64,000 nt of DNA, taken from assembly GCA_002345925.1 (NCBI GenBank), contig DDWM01000047.1, positions 59,871 to 123,870 of the forward strand. The letters run 5' to 3'. Positions 6,460 to 16,717 of this stretch are shown here, piece by piece. The notes beneath the pieces were generated by a model. That model made no database searches, was not told where the DNA came from, and saw only the letters and a list, made by a program, of their open reading frames with translations. The DNA comes from Actinobacteria bacterium UBA2286 (GTDB lineage Bacteria > Actinomycetota > Coriobacteriia > Anaerosomatales > Anaerosomataceae). A program made the translations under genes and the position numbers. Numbering within the stretch: position 1 is the stretch's first letter; each line of letters opens with the position of its first letter.

Positions 6460-8442
6460 CTACGCCGTTGTGACTCCGCTAGGACCCGACGCCGGCGGCA
6501 CATCAAGCAGCGGACGCGAGTCCTCTGGCTCCTTGGGCGACTCCTCGACAGCTGCCGCGTCGTCATCCTTAGGGGGCTCTGCGGCCTGCTGCGCCGCCTC
6601 CTTCACCAAGAACTCCGCCCAGGTGCCATTGAGCAGCGCCTCAAGCTCTTCCTTGTCGACCGTCTCGCGCTCAACAAGCACGTCGGCCATAAGATCGAGC
6701 TGCTCGCGACGCGCGGTCAAGATCTTGAACGCCTTGTCAAAGCCCTCGTCGATCATGCGCCGGACTTCCTTGTCGATCTCAAACGCGATCTCCTGGCTGT
6801 AGTTAGGAGTATTGGAGAAGTCCCTGCCGAGGAACACCTCGTGCTCCTGCTCGCCGAGCGTCATCGGTCCGAGCTTCTCGCTCATGCCGTATCGTGTGAT
6901 CATCTGACGGGCGAGCTTGGTCGCGCGCTCGATGTCGTTGCTGGCACCGGTCGTGATGTCGCCGATGGCGATCTCCTCGGCGACTCTTCCGCCCAGGAGC
7001 ATCGCGATTTCATCAAGCATCTCACCGCGCGCATTCAGGAACTTGTCTTCCATCGGCAGCGCGAGCGTGTAGCCAAGCGCCTTCCCGCGGGAGATCACGC
7101 TGATCTTGTGAATCGGATCGGTATCGGGGAGCACGTGACCGACAAGCGCGTGTCCGGCCTCGTGGTAAGCGATGATCCGCTTCTCTTTTTCCGAGATGAG
7201 CCTGCTCTTCTTCTCGGGACCAGCGATAACGCGCTCGATCGACTCCTCGAGCTCGATCATCTCGACTTGCTTCTTGCCATGACGTGCTGCAAGCAGTGCG
7301 GCCTCGTTCACCATGTTGGCCAGGTCTGCGCCGGTGAAGCCCGGTGTGCGACGTGCGATGACCTCGAGGTCGACCGCATCTGACACCGGCTTGCCACGCG
7401 AATGTATCTTGAGGATTTCGTGGCGTCCCTTGCGGTCAGGGCGATCAACGGTGACCTGGCGATCAAAGCGACCAGGGCGCAGTAGCGCCGAGTCGAGCAC
7501 GTCGGGGCGGTTGGTCGCAGCCATGACGATGACGTTGTCCTTGAGGTCAAAACCGTCCATCTCAACCAGAAGCTGGTTGAGCGTCTGCTCCCGCTCGTCG
7601 TGCCCGCCGCCGAGACCCGCACCACGCATGCGACCGACAGCGTCGAGCTCATCGATGAAGACGATGCAGGGGCTTGCAGCCTTTGCCTGCTCGAAGAGGT
7701 CGCGGACACGGCTGGCACCGACACCGACGAACATCTCGACGAAGTCGGAACCCGCGATTGTGAAGAACGGTACGCCGGCTTCGCCCGCGACAGCGCGCGC
7801 AAGCAGCGTCTTGCCGGTTCCGGGAGGGCCCACGAGCAAGACACCCTTCGGGATCTTCGCGCCAAGCGCCTGGAACTTGCCGGGATTCGCCAGGAATTCC
7901 TTGATCTCCTGCAGCTCCTCGACAGCCTCTTCAACGCCTGCAACATCCTTGAAGGTGATTCTCGGCTGGTCGCGCGTGAGGCGCTTTGCCCGCGACTTGC
8001 CGAACTGCATCACCTTGGAGTTGCCGCCCTGCATCTGATTGATGAAGAAGAACATCACACCGACGATAAGGACGATCGGCACGATCTGGATGAGCAGCGT
8101 CAGCCACCAGCTGGTGTCTTGGTTGTTCACCGTCGTGCCCTCAAGCGGTGGATTCTCGGCAATGAGGGTCGCGAACGAATCCTCGCCGAGGTACGTCGTC
8201 GTGTAGTCTAGCTCTTCTTTCTTGGCCTTGGCAGCGGAGTCTGCGTAGTAAGACCCGATTACCGCCTGCGTCTTGCGCTGCACGTCGGCAGTGATTACGC
8301 GTTCGGACTTGAGCGCGGTCACGAACTCGCTGTATGAGAGCTGCGAGACTTTGGCACTCGAGTCGAAGTTGTTGGCCACAAAGAGCAGCGCCACTACTAT
8401 GAGCAGTAGATACAGCAGCGCGGTTCTCAAGTTCTTGTTCAC
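6460..8442 (-). CDS. ftsH: ATP-dependent zinc metalloprotease FtsH
   Basis: A 660-residue membrane-anchored AAA+ protease that degrades misfolded membrane and regulatory proteins. Two membrane helices (about 7-24 and 112-133) flank a small extracytoplasmic domain. Walker A GPPGTGKT is at 205-212, Walker B is [10 protein letters not shown] at about 259-268, the SRH ends in RPGRFDRQV, and the zinc site HEAGH is at 427-431. Length is normal for the family. The start is GTG at 8442, preceded by AAGGGG. It is followed by a clear terminator. The order hpt-ftsH is widely conserved in Gram-positive bacteria. Confidence 0.97.
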   Translation of the reverse strand: MNKNLRTALLYLLLIVVALLFVANNFDSSAKVSQLSYSEFVTALKSERVITADVQRKTQAVIGSYYADSAAKAKKEELDYTTTYLGEDSFATLIAENPPLEGTTVNNQDTSWWLTLLIQIVPIVLIVGVMFFFINQMQGGNSKVMQFGKSRAKRLTRDQPRITFKDVAGVEEAVEELQEIKEFLANPGKFQALGAKIPKGVLLVGPPGTGKTLLARAVAGEAGVPFFTIAGSDFVEMFVGVGASRVRDLFEQAKAASPCIVFIDELDAVGRMRGAGLGGGHDEREQTLNQLLVEMDGFDLKDNVIVMAATNRPDVLDSALLRPGRFDRQVTVDRPDRKGRHEILKIHSRGKPVSDAVDLEVIARRTPGFTGADLANMVNEAALLAARHGKKQVEMIELEESIERVIAGPEKKSRLISEKEKRIIAYHEAGHALVGHVLPDTDPIHKISVISRGKALGYTLALPMEDKFLNARGEMLDEIAMLLGGRVAEEIAIGDITTGASNDIERATKLARQMITRYGMSEKLGPMTLGEQEHEVFLGRDFSNTPNYSQEIAFEIDKEVRRMIDEGFDKAFKILTARREQLDLMADVLVERETVDKEELEALLNGTWAEFLVKEAAQQAAEPPKDDDAAAVEESPKEPEDSRPLLDVPPASGPSGVTTA

Positions 8443-8466
8443 AAATCACACCCCTTGTCAGGCGGT

Positions 8467-9006
8467 CTAGTTGGAGTAGACCTCCGGTTTGAGCACCCCG
8501 ATGTACGGGAGGTTGCGGTACAACTCGGCATAATCAAGGCCGTATCCCACGACGAACTCATCGGGAATCTCAAATCCTGTGTACTTGCAATCAATCGGCA
8601 CCCGTTGCTTACCCGGTTTGCAGAGCAGCGTCACGACTTCCAGGCTCCGCGGCTTGCGCGAGGCAAGGTTGCGGAGCAGATACTTGAGCGTGAGTCCGGT
8701 GTCGAGGATATCCTCAACGACCAGAACATCGCGTCCCTCGATGACCTCGTCGAGATCCTTGATGATTCGAACGACACCAGATGACTTCGTGGAGCTGCCG
8801 TACGACGATACAGCCATGAAGTCGATCTCCACGGGACCGTCGATCGCGCGAGAGAGATCGGCGACAAAGAGCGAAGCGCCCCGCAATACTGCAACGAGCA
8901 AGAGCGTGCGACCCTCATAATCGGCCGCAATCTGAGCACCCAGCTCGCGAACGCGCTGCTGGATCTGTTCTTCGGTGTAAACGACTTGCTTGACGTCCGG
9001 GTGCAT
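8467..9006 (-). CDS. hpt: Hypoxanthine phosphoribosyltransferase
   Basis: A 179-residue enzyme that converts hypoxanthine or guanine plus PRPP to IMP or GMP. The PRPP-binding motif is [18 protein letters not shown]; the flexible loop is [15 protein letters not shown]; the family C-terminal motif is [26 protein letters not shown]. The ATG at 9006 ([15 protein letters not shown]) is chosen by homology and by AAAGGA upstream. It sits between tilS and ftsH, the classic Gram-positive arrangement. It would recycle hypoxanthine released in the futalosine pathway and by the phosphorylase encoded at 21.8 kb. Confidence 0.95.
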   Translation of the reverse strand: MHPDVKQVVYTEEQIQQRVRELGAQIAADYEGRTLLLVAVLRGASLFVADLSRAIDGPVEIDFMAVSSYGSSTKSSGVVRIIKDLDEVIEGRDVLVVEDILDTGLTLKYLLRNLASRKPRSLEVVTLLCKPGKQRVPIDCKYTGFEIPDEFVVGYGLDYAELYRNLPYIGVLKPEVYSN

Positions 9007-9055
9007 ATTCCGACGCGTCCTTTCAGTCCCCCGCCCGACCATCTCATCCGGTCGG

Positions 9056-10462
9056 TCAGCTGCCAACTTCCGGTCTGTACCACGAGAGCGTCAGAACGCG
9101 GCGCGTCTCGGCAGTCACCTTGCATCGCTCATCCAGCCGAACGCCCGCGACCCATACGATACCTGCTCCGTCACGAACGACGGGGGTGCCGGCGCGAAGC
9201 CGTTTCGGAACCTTCACATCTGTGAGCAGATCTTGCAGCTTTTTCGTGCCGCTCATACCGAGCGGCGTCATCCTGTCGCCGTCTCTCGGCCCATCGACCG
9301 TGAGCACACCGCTGAGCGTGTCCGCGTCTATGAACGCCGAGAACGGGTCATCGGTCAGGTCTCCGGGTGCAGCAAGCGCGGCCTCGATCGAGCCAACCAC
9401 GCCGAGGTCGCACCTACCAGGCCATTCGAGCAAACAGGGTGCCACCGACGGGGAAACGTCGTCCCGCCGGAAAACATATAGTCTACCGTACTCGTCGGTC
9501 GCACGCAGACCGAATGGCAGGTCGTGTGCGAATCCTTCGACAGACAGACCCTCCATCAGCGCTTCGATGTGCGCCGCTTCAAGACGCGAGGCATCCGGGA
9601 ACGCGCGCAACAACGCCTCGCGGATGGTGCGGCGCGCCATAGGACGCGAGAGAGTGCGCATCTGCGGGGACTCAAAGACGAGTCGGCCGTCCTCGATGCT
9701 CGCGAAGTCCCGCGAGAATGCCGAGGCCATCTCCGAGAGAAGCGAGTCCTCCTCAGTGATGATGCGGACGTTGCGCGCAAGAGTCTCGGCAAACGCGGGG
9801 TTGCGGGTCTGCGCCAGCGGCAGCAAGTCGTGCCGCACCCACGAGCGCAACCGGGAGGTGTCGGCGTTGGTGGCATCTTCGCGCCACGACTGTCCGAGGT
9901 CCTCGAGGTAGCTCACGATCTCCTCGCGACGCGCGCCGATAAGCGGGCGCACTACCCGGCCGCGAACCGGCGCGATGGCCCGAAGGCCGCCTGGGCCTGC
10001 TCCGGTGACGAGCCGCATGAGGAACGTCTCGGCCTGGTCGTCGAGTGTGTGCGCGACAGCGATGCGGCCACGAAGCGGCGAGAACCCGAGCGCCTCACAG
10101 CGCGAATCGACCTCGCTGTCCGCGAAGCGATAGCGGATGCGGCGGCCAGCATCTTCCAGGTTGAGGCCCTCGGCCTCGGCATACGCACCGACATCGAAGC
10201 GAACGACGGTGCAAGGTACGTCGAGCGACTCGCATAGCGCCTCGACCGAGGCGGCGTCGCCGTCGGATGCATCGCCGCGCAGCATGTGGTTCACGTGCAG
10301 CACTGAGAGGCCCGCGAACTGGCCGACATCCCCCGAGGCAAGCAGCCGCAACATAGCGACGCTGTCGGCGCCGCCTGAAACGAGCGCAAGCACAACTGAG
10401 CCTGCGGGCAGCATCTCGTGCTCGGCGATGGCGACGCGGGCGGTTTGGGTTAGCGGGTTCAT
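9056..10462 (-). CDS. tilS: tRNA(Ile)-lysidine synthase
   Basis: A 468-residue enzyme that modifies C34 of the AUA-reading isoleucine tRNA with lysine. The PP-loop motif SGGADS is at 29-34, with [22 protein letters not shown] and REDATNAD from the catalytic domain. A C-terminal TilS domain contains [18 protein letters not shown]. The ATG at 10462 ([16 protein letters not shown]) is preferred over an upstream in-frame extension that lacks family similarity. It lies directly upstream of hpt on the same strand. Confidence 0.94.
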   Translation of the reverse strand: MNPLTQTARVAIAEHEMLPAGSVVLALVSGGADSVAMLRLLASGDVGQFAGLSVLHVNHMLRGDASDGDAASVEALCESLDVPCTVVRFDVGAYAEAEGLNLEDAGRRIRYRFADSEVDSRCEALGFSPLRGRIAVAHTLDDQAETFLMRLVTGAGPGGLRAIAPVRGRVVRPLIGARREEIVSYLEDLGQSWREDATNADTSRLRSWVRHDLLPLAQTRNPAFAETLARNVRIITEEDSLLSEMASAFSRDFASIEDGRLVFESPQMRTLSRPMARRTIREALLRAFPDASRLEAAHIEALMEGLSVEGFAHDLPFGLRATDEYGRLYVFRRDDVSPSVAPCLLEWPGRCDLGVVGSIEAALAAPGDLTDDPFSAFIDADTLSGVLTVDGPRDGDRMTPLGMSGTKKLQDLLTDVKVPKRLRAGTPVVRDGAGIVWVAGVRLDERCKVTAETRRVLTLSWYRPEVGS

Positions 10463-10502
10463 GCTCACAGGGTACGGGGTACGCGGGCCGCGCGCCACCC
10501 GC

Positions 10503-11258
10503 TCACGCGGTAGTCGCGGAATCCGCAACGGTCACAGCCGCTTCGATCTGTCCGAGCACTGAATCGGCCAACACGGCGAGCATCGCCGCCGGAATAGCAC
10601 CCTCCAGCACGTACGCCATGTTCTGGACCGCAAGCCCGCCGATGATCGGCACGCCGAGACCTCCGGTTCCAATTGCCGCTCCAACGGTCGCCGTCCCTAT
10701 ATTGATCGCAACCGAGGTGCGAACACCGCTGACGATCACGCGGGCAGCGAGCGGCAGCTCGACACGCATCAGGCGCTGCGTCGGGCTCATCCCCATTCCC
10801 TCGGCGGCATCGAGCACGTCGCGCGGAACCGACTCGATTCCGGCTATCGTGCCGCCCACTACCGGGAAGAGGCCGTAGATCGAAAGCGCCATGACGGTTG
10901 GCCAGAAGCCAAAGCCGAGCACCGGCATCGCAAGCGCCAGCACCGCGATCGGCGGAAACGTCTGTCCGAGGTCGGTTGCTGCGATCACGAGCGAGCGGAA
11001 CTCGGTGCCGCTTCGCCGCGTCACGAAGATGCCAAGCGGAATGCCGATAGCGATCGTCACCGCGCTCGAGACCCCGACAAGCGCAAGATGCTGTAAGACG
11101 AACGCTGCCAGGGAGTCCCTCGGCATAAGGACGATCGGCTGAGCCGGGAAGAGCGCGCTCAGCAGCCATTCCCAGAACCCCTGCGCGCTCACAAGCCACG
11201 CGAAGGCAGCTGCTGCCAGCGCGACAAGTGCGAGGTTCATTCGGCGTCGGGAGTTCAC
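10503..11258 (-). CDS. Glycine betaine/choline-type ABC transporter permease
   Basis: A 251-residue integral membrane protein with about six helices. Its BPD-transp-1 domain includes GIPLGIFVTRR, YGLFPVVGGTIAGIESVPRDVLDAAEGMGMSPTQRLMRVELPLA (the EAA-type loop contacting the ATPase) and GVRTSVAINIGTATVGAAIGTGGLGVPI. This is the OpuCB/OpuCD/YehW pattern. The start is GTG at 11258, overlapping the ATPase stop by 4 bases. It is the last gene of a four-gene importer operon (binding protein, permease, ATPase, permease). Confidence 0.9.
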   Translation of the reverse strand: MNSRRRMNLALVALAAAAFAWLVSAQGFWEWLLSALFPAQPIVLMPRDSLAAFVLQHLALVGVSSAVTIAIGIPLGIFVTRRSGTEFRSLVIAATDLGQTFPPIAVLALAMPVLGFGFWPTVMALSIYGLFPVVGGTIAGIESVPRDVLDAAEGMGMSPTQRLMRVELPLAARVIVSGVRTSVAINIGTATVGAAIGTGGLGVPIIGGLAVQNMAYVLEGAIPAAMLAVLADSVLGQIEAAVTVADSATTA

Positions 11259-12385
11259 ACCGCACCCTCCGGAGGCAGATTGGAGATATGCTCGTCGCCC
11301 TCGGTCATCGCTTCCTCCACGGCCGCAAAAGTGACCTCGCCGAGCAGCACATCGTTCTTGTTGGTGACAGCGATGCTGCGGAAACCGAGTCCGAGCATTC
11401 GAGAGAGAGCGTCGCGCAGACTGTCGTCTGGACGCACGGATGCATCCGCCGCTACGACGCGGGTGAGAGCGTCCTCAGGGACAGCGCCTTCATCCAGCCC
11501 GCGAGTGTCGACCCACCCGATGAGGCGGCCATCCGGCTCGACCACGTACGCAAACCGGCGCCGACCTGCGCCGACTTGCAGCGTCAGCAGGTCCGCGCCT
11601 TCAAGAACCGTCGCCGGTGAGCGCATGACGTCTTCAACTCGCACGCGCACGAGTCGCTTGAGCGCGCGGTCAGCACCCACGAAATCGTGCACGAACTTGT
11701 TCGCGGGGTGGTTGAGAACCTCCTCGGGCGTGTCGAACTGCTGGAGCTTGCCGTCACGCATGATGGCGATCTTATCGGCAAGGCGGATCGCCTCGTCGAT
11801 ATCGTGCGTGACGAAGATGACGGTCTTCTTCAGCTCACGCTGGATGCGGCCGAACTCGGCCTGTAGTCGCTCGCGGTTGAGCGGGTCGACCGCGCCGAAC
11901 GGCTCATCCATGAGCAGCACCGGCGGATCGGCTGCAAGCGCGCGAGCGACGCCAACGCGCTGCGCCTCGCCGCCTGAGAGCTGACGCGGGTACTTGCCCC
12001 GGTACACTTCCGGGTCCAACCCGACGAGGGTCAGGAGCTCATCGACCCGCTCGGCCATACGGGACTTCTCCCAGCCGAGTAGGCGGGGCACCACGCAGAT
12101 GTTGCCGGCGACTGTGAAATGCGGGAAGAGCCCAATCGACTGGATGACATAGCCTAGGCTACGGCGGAGCTCCTCGACGGGCACAGACAAGATGTCGCTG
12201 TCATTGACGAAGATATGGCCGGACGTGGGCTCGATGAGACGATTGATCATCCGGAGCGTCGTGGTCTTGCCACAGCCCGACGGACCGATGAGCACGCAGA
12301 CTTCACCCTCGGCGATCTCGAGTGACAGCGAGTCCACGGCCGTTGTGTCGCCATACCGGCGCGTAAGGTCCTCAAGCCGGATCAT
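11255..12385 (-). CDS. Glycine betaine/choline-type ABC transporter ATPase with CBS domains
   Basis: A 376-residue ATPase. Walker A GPSGCGKT is at 34-41, the signature LSGGE at 136-140, and Walker B VLLMDEPFGAVDP at about 156-168. Its C-terminal 120 residues form a CBS-domain pair, as in OpuAA/OpuCA, where CBS modules sense ionic strength or c-di-AMP. The ATG overlaps the stop of the upstream permease gene by 4 bases. It energises uptake of a compatible solute. Confidence 0.93.
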   Translation of the reverse strand: MIRLEDLTRRYGDTTAVDSLSLEIAEGEVCVLIGPSGCGKTTTLRMINRLIEPTSGHIFVNDSDILSVPVEELRRSLGYVIQSIGLFPHFTVAGNICVVPRLLGWEKSRMAERVDELLTLVGLDPEVYRGKYPRQLSGGEAQRVGVARALAADPPVLLMDEPFGAVDPLNRERLQAEFGRIQRELKKTVIFVTHDIDEAIRLADKIAIMRDGKLQQFDTPEEVLNHPANKFVHDFVGADRALKRLVRVRVEDVMRSPATVLEGADLLTLQVGAGRRRFAYVVEPDGRLIGWVDTRGLDEGAVPEDALTRVVAADASVRPDDSLRDALSRMLGLGFRSIAVTNKNDVLLGEVTFAAVEEAMTEGDEHISNLPPEGAV

Positions 12386-13557
12386 GCGCGGACTCCTTCC
12401 GGGGTGAGCGCTCGTCCGAGCGCGGAGAGCGCGACGTCGGCGATTACCGCTAGTGCGATCACCGGCAGCGCGCCAAGCAAGATGAGGTCGGGCGCGAACT
12501 GCCCGAGGCCTTCGAAGATGAGGATGCCAAGGTTGCGCGCGCCCGCGAAGACTGTAAGCGTCGTGATGCCGATAAGGAGCACGGCGGCAGTGCGAACACC
12601 TTCGACGATCAGCGGCAGCGCTAGCGGGAACTCAACGCGCCACAGCAGCTGCCACGAGCTCATTCCCATCCCGCGACCGGCATCGATGACAGCCGGGTCT
12701 ACCTCGGCAAGACCGACGTATGTGTTGCGTACGATCGGGAGAAGCGCATAAAGCGTGAGGGCGATGAGGCCGGGAGCTGCGCCGATTCCGCGCACGCCGA
12801 GGTCTCGCAGCCATGGAACCGCGACGCCGAGGGCAGCAAGCGGTGCGATCAGCAGGCCGAGGAGAGCCAAGCTGGGCACCGTTTGGATGATGCCGGTCAC
12901 ACCGAGTGCGACCGCTCGGACGTGCTTGTTGCGAGTCGCCCATAGCCCGAGCGGCACCCCCAGGAGCAACCCGAAGCCGAGACCCGCGCCCGACAGCGCG
13001 AGATGTCCGCCGAGCAGCGACCAGAACGAGCTGGCGCGCACCTCGAACTCGCGGGCGAGCGAGATGCGATCGAGGCCGCCCCACATGAACGCCGCGATCA
13101 CGGCTCCCGCGACCAACACCATCGGCCCCGCCCAGCGCACCAGCTTCTGGCGTCGCTCCTCGCCACCTGAGAAGCCGAGGATCGCCGTGCCGGCGAGCAG
13201 CACCCACACGCCTGAACCGAGCGATACGCGAGCAACTGCGGCTTGGTCGGCCAGCAGCGCAGTTGATGCGGCGCCGAGCCCCCAGGCCAGCGCTCCCACT
13301 AGCCCGTAGCCGCTCGCCGATGAGGATGCCGAGCGCGCCCTCGCCGTTGGAGCCACAGCCGAGAGGAACCCGACAGCCACGAGCAGGAACAACAGATACG
13401 CCCATGGTCCCGCTGCGGCTACCGAGTACTCGGTGCCAGGCACAAGCCGGTTAGGACGCAACTCTACGAAGGGCAGCGCAGTGACGCCCGCGAGTGCGAC
13501 CATCGCACCCACGAGCGCCACTCGATCATATCGAGTCTGGGCGCTTTGCTCGGCCAC
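12382..13557 (-). CDS. Glycine betaine/choline-type ABC transporter permease with extended N-terminus
   Basis: A 391-residue protein, about 150 residues longer than the partner permease. The N-terminal half carries four or so extra hydrophobic segments (about 15-175). The C-terminal half is a standard OpuC/ProW permease domain, with LGFGLLLGVPLGLWATRN, TLYALLPIVRNTYVGLAEVDPAVIDAGRGMGMSSWQLLWRVEFPLALPLI and GVRTAAVLLIGITTLTVFAG. GTG at 13557 is chosen because it starts two bases before the end of the binding-protein stop codon. An upstream ATG at 13593 would overlap that gene by 35 bases. The extra helices are seen in OpuC-like permeases of actinobacteria. Confidence 0.88.
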   Translation of the reverse strand: MAEQSAQTRYDRVALVGAMVALAGVTALPFVELRPNRLVPGTEYSVAAAGPWAYLLFLLVAVGFLSAVAPTARARSASSSASGYGLVGALAWGLGAASTALLADQAAVARVSLGSGVWVLLAGTAILGFSGGEERRQKLVRWAGPMVLVAGAVIAAFMWGGLDRISLAREFEVRASSFWSLLGGHLALSGAGLGFGLLLGVPLGLWATRNKHVRAVALGVTGIIQTVPSLALLGLLIAPLAALGVAVPWLRDLGVRGIGAAPGLIALTLYALLPIVRNTYVGLAEVDPAVIDAGRGMGMSSWQLLWRVEFPLALPLIVEGVRTAAVLLIGITTLTVFAGARNLGILIFEGLGQFAPDLILLGALPVIALAVIADVALSALGRALTPEGVRA

Positions 13558-13558
13558 G

Positions 13559-14524
13559 CTACTTGATAAGCCCCTTCGATTGGAGATATTCACGAGCTAC
13601 GGTCTTTGGGTCGGCGCCATCAACGGCGACCCGACCATTGAGCTCCTGCAGCGTCTCAATCGTGAGACCCTGGAACACCGGATCAAGAATGGTCGCGATT
13701 TCCGGGTACTCCGTCATGACGTCGCCACGGACCAGCGGCGCAGCCTCGTACACCGGCCAGATGCTCTTGGGATCGCCGAGCGTCACAAGACCAAGCGCCG
13801 AGAGGCTACCGTCGGTGCCGTACGCCATCGCGGCGTTCGCGCCATTGGTACCCTGCGCAGCAGCGGCCTCAGTCTGCGCGGTGTCGCCACCGGAGAGCAC
13901 GATGAGCTGATCGGCGTTCAGCTTGAAGCCGTACGCCGCCTCGATCGCCGGAACCCCGTCTTCGGTGCGGTCGACGAACTCCTGCGAGGCCACCAGCTTC
14001 ACTGCGCCACCCTTGTTGATGTAAGCGGCCCAGTCAGCGAGCGTCGTGATGTTCTCGCTCGTGGACAGCGCGCCCGGAATGGCAATGGCCCACGTGTTGT
14101 TGGCAGGCGCACGCTCGAGCCAGACGATGTCATTCTGCTCTGCATCGAGCTTCTTGACCGTGTCGAACGCCGCCTGTGCGTCCTTGCTCACGCCGGGGTC
14201 GATCGTCGTGCCCGTGAAGTACTGGGTGAGAGCTGTCCCGGTGTACTCGGGGTACATGTCGATCTCGCCGGCGAGCAGCGCCTTGCGAACGACCTCGGTG
14301 GTGCCGGTCTTGGTCTTGTCCACGACATCGAAACCGTTCTCCTCGAGCATCGCGACCATGATCTGACCGAGAACCCCGCCTTCTGTGTCGATCTTGGAGC
14401 CGACGGTGACCGTGCCCTTGGGCTCTGCCATGTCTCCGGTGTCAGTGGTTGTACTGGTGCCGCATCCGGCAACCGTGAGTGCCAGCGCGAAGACGACCGC
14501 CAGCGCCATTACCCGCTTCAACAT
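13559..14524 (-). CDS. Substrate-binding lipoprotein of glycine betaine/choline-type ABC importer
   Basis: A 321-residue lipoprotein. The signal peptide ends in the lipobox LTVAGC (Cys at 21), then a Thr-rich linker and the OpuAC domain begin (GTVTVGSKIDTEGGVLGQIMVAMLEENGFDV). ATG at 14524 is chosen because GGAGGAGG lies 6 bases upstream. It captures quaternary amines or similar compatible solutes and delivers them to the two permeases encoded downstream. First gene of the operon. Confidence 0.92.
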   Translation of the reverse strand: MLKRVMALAVVFALALTVAGCGTSTTTDTGDMAEPKGTVTVGSKIDTEGGVLGQIMVAMLEENGFDVVDKTKTGTTEVVRKALLAGEIDMYPEYTGTALTQYFTGTTIDPGVSKDAQAAFDTVKKLDAEQNDIVWLERAPANNTWAIAIPGALSTSENITTLADWAAYINKGGAVKLVASQEFVDRTEDGVPAIEAAYGFKLNADQLIVLSGGDTAQTEAAAAQGTNGANAAMAYGTDGSLSALGLVTLGDPKSIWPVYEAAPLVRGDVMTEYPEIATILDPVFQGLTIETLQELNGRVAVDGADPKTVAREYLQSKGLIK

Positions 14525-14638
14525 GATTTCCTCCTCCATGTTGGACGGCGCGCCTAAGCGTCGTCCGATACGTGTTCATACCCGTTGTGACTTCGGTATG
14601 CCGCTTCAGACTGTGAGAATCTGGGACATATCAGCAGA

Positions 14639-14644
14639 ATTATA
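14639..14644 (-). promoter_or_regulatory. Putative -10 box for the compatible-solute importer operon
   Basis: A perfect TATAAT on the minus strand lies 114 bases upstream of the binding-protein ATG. It sits in an AT-rich island (14634-14670) within the divergent gap before mqnE. No good -35 box is seen at 16-18 bases, so an activator or alternative sigma factor may be involved. The rest of this 249-base gap holds nothing else recognisable. Confidence 0.35.
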
Positions 14645-14773
14645 ACCCGGCTTTATACTTTTTATCATGTGGAACAATCTTTCGGAGCCCAGGAACAACC
14701 TGTTGCTGGCGTTCCTCGGCGGGGGAAACTAGACTGGTTGGGTTCGTGCCCGACATAGCTGATCGGAGTTCCT

Positions 14774-15883
14774 GTGACATCCTTCTACCTTACAGACCTC
14801 GCGCTTGAGCCTATTGCCGCCAAGGTCATGGCAGGCGAACGCCTCACTCGCGAAGACGGCTTGACGCTTTACGCAAGCAACGACTTGCTCGGCATCGGCC
14901 AGATGGCCGATCACGTTCGCCGTACGATCAATGGCGATCGCGTGCATTTCATGGTGAATCGCCACATCAACCCGACCAACATCTGCGAGAACCGCTGCAA
15001 GTTCTGCGCGTTCTCCCGCAGCAAGGGCCAGGACGGCGCTTACGAGATGACGCTCGACGAGATCGTCAAAGCTGCCGAGGAGGCCGTGCCCGAGGGCGCA
15101 CACGAGGTGCACATCGTTGGCGGCCTGCACCCCGACTGGCCGTTCGAGTTCTACCTCGACATGATGCGCCGCCTTCGCGCTGCTCTGCCGCCGCACGTGA
15201 TCATCCAGGCGTTCACCGCCGTTGAGATCGAGTTCTACTCGCAGATCAGCGAGCTCTCCACGCTCGAGGTGCTGCGCCAGCTGAAAGAAGCCGGGCTCGA
15301 CTCCATGCCGGGCGGCGGCGCCGAGATCTTCTCGGACAGGACGCGCATGGCTGCCTGGGACAAGAAGACCTCGGCGGACGACTGGCTCCGAATCCACGGC
15401 GAGGCGCACTCGCTTGGCATCAAGACGAACTGCACGATGCTATACGGTCACATCGAGACCCTCGAAGAGCGCGTCGATCACCTCGTCCGCCTACGCGAGC
15501 AGCAGGACGTAAGCGGCGGCTTCCTCGCGTTCATCCCGCTCGCCTTCCACCCGCTCAACACCGAGCTTGCCGACCTGCCCGGCACGACCGGCTTCGATGA
15601 TCTCAAGACGCTCGCGATCGCGCGCCTGATGCTCGACAACATCGGGCACATCAAGGCGTTTTGGATCATGGTCGGCATGAAAGTCGCGCAGCTCTCCACG
15701 GCGTTCGGTGTTGACGACCTCGACGGCACAGTCGTCGAGGAGCGCATCACGCACATGGCCGGCGCGGTCACGCCTGAGGCGCTCAGCAAAGAGGATCTTC
15801 TCGGCATGATCCGTGAGACCGGACACGTGCCGGTTGAGCGCGACACGCTGTACAAAGTGATTCGCGTCTACGACGAGGTGTAA
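14774..15883 (+). CDS. mqnE: Aminofutalosine synthase (radical SAM)
   Basis: A 369-residue radical SAM enzyme that joins 3-[(1-carboxyvinyl)oxy]benzoate to the adenosyl part of SAM, forming 6-amino-6-deoxyfutalosine in menaquinone synthesis. The cluster motif CENRCKFC (C71/C75/C78) follows HINPTNI, diagnostic for MqnE/MqnC. HIVGGLHPDWPFEFY and LDSMPGGGAEIFSD are further family motifs. The start is GTG at 14774 with GGAG 8 bases upstream. It is the first gene of the mqnE-mqnA-mqnC cluster. Confidence 0.95.
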   Translation: MTSFYLTDLALEPIAAKVMAGERLTREDGLTLYASNDLLGIGQMADHVRRTINGDRVHFMVNRHINPTNICENRCKFCAFSRSKGQDGAYEMTLDEIVKAAEEAVPEGAHEVHIVGGLHPDWPFEFYLDMMRRLRAALPPHVIIQAFTAVEIEFYSQISELSTLEVLRQLKEAGLDSMPGGGAEIFSDRTRMAAWDKKTSADDWLRIHGEAHSLGIKTNCTMLYGHIETLEERVDHLVRLREQQDVSGGFLAFIPLAFHPLNTELADLPGTTGFDDLKTLAIARLMLDNIGHIKAFWIMVGMKVAQLSTAFGVDDLDGTVVEERITHMAGAVTPEALSKEDLLGMIRETGHVPVERDTLYKVIRVYDEV

Positions 15884-15886
15884 ACC

Positions 15887-16717
15887 ATGCTGCGTCCGCG
15901 CCTCGGCCATATCCAGTTCATCAACTGCCTGCCTCTGTACTACGGCATGGTGAAGAACGACGTGCTCCTCGACGTCGACCTGGTGAAAGCGAACCCGGCC
16001 GACCTAGCAGCAGAGCTGCTTGACGGACGTCTCGACGTGGCACCGATTCCGGCTATAGAGTACGCGCGGCACGCAGACAAGTTCGTGCTGCTGCCGGATA
16101 TCGCGATCTCATCAGAAGGTGAGGTCCAGTCGATACTCCTGGTCTCGAAGGTACCTGCCGAGGAGCTCTCGGGCTGCACCGTGGCGCTTACCGACACCTC
16201 GCGCACTTCGCAGGTGCTCGCGCGCGTGCTCATCGCGAAGCGCTGGGGCGCAGAGGCAACGTACACCGAGATGCCGCCGGACTTGCCGGCGATGCTTCGG
16301 GATGCCGACGCCGCGCTGCTCATCGGTGACGAGGCACTCCGCGCGTACTGGGACCACCCCGAGGGGCTCTACACGTACGACCTCGGCACCGAATGGACAA
16401 CGTGGACCGACCTGCCGATGGTGTACGCCGTATGGGCTGTGCGCCGCACATATGCCGAGGAGAACCCGGCCGCAGTGCAGGCCGTCGCCGACGCGCTGAC
16501 GAACTCACTCTCCTACTGCCGCGGCCACCTCGACGATATCAGCGAGTACGCCGCGCGCTGGGAGCAGTTTCCCGCCGAGAAATTCCGCAGCTACTTCGAC
16601 GCGCTGCGCTTCCGCTTCCAGCCGCAATTCCGCGAAGGTCTCGCGCGCTATCTGGCCGAGGCGGTCGCTATCGGACAGCTCGATGCGGTTCCGACGATTG
16701 AGGTGTTCGGCGAATGA
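15887..16717 (+). CDS. mqnA: Chorismate dehydratase
   Basis: A 276-residue protein of the periplasmic-binding fold. It removes water from chorismate to give 3-[(1-carboxyvinyl)oxy]benzoate, the first step of the futalosine route. Family motifs are GHIQFINCLPLYYGM, LDVAPIPAIEYARHAD, ISSEGEVQSILL and ALLIGDEALR. Its ATG lies three bases after the mqnE stop, and its end overlaps mqnC by 4 bases, so the three genes are translationally coupled. Confidence 0.94.
   Translation: MLRPRLGHIQFINCLPLYYGMVKNDVLLDVDLVKANPADLAAELLDGRLDVAPIPAIEYARHADKFVLLPDIAISSEGEVQSILLVSKVPAEELSGCTVALTDTSRTSQVLARVLIAKRWGAEATYTEMPPDLPAMLRDADAALLIGDEALRAYWDHPEGLYTYDLGTEWTTWTDLPMVYAVWAVRRTYAEENPAAVQAVADALTNSLSYCRGHLDDISEYAARWEQFPAEKFRSYFDALRFRFQPQFREGLARYLAEAVAIGQLDAVPTIEVFGE

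Noticed and set aside
13433..14557. 374-codon open frame antisense to the substrate-binding protein gene
   Set aside because: The minus strand encodes a clear lipoprotein with a lipobox and OpuAC domain; the plus-strand product has no motif.
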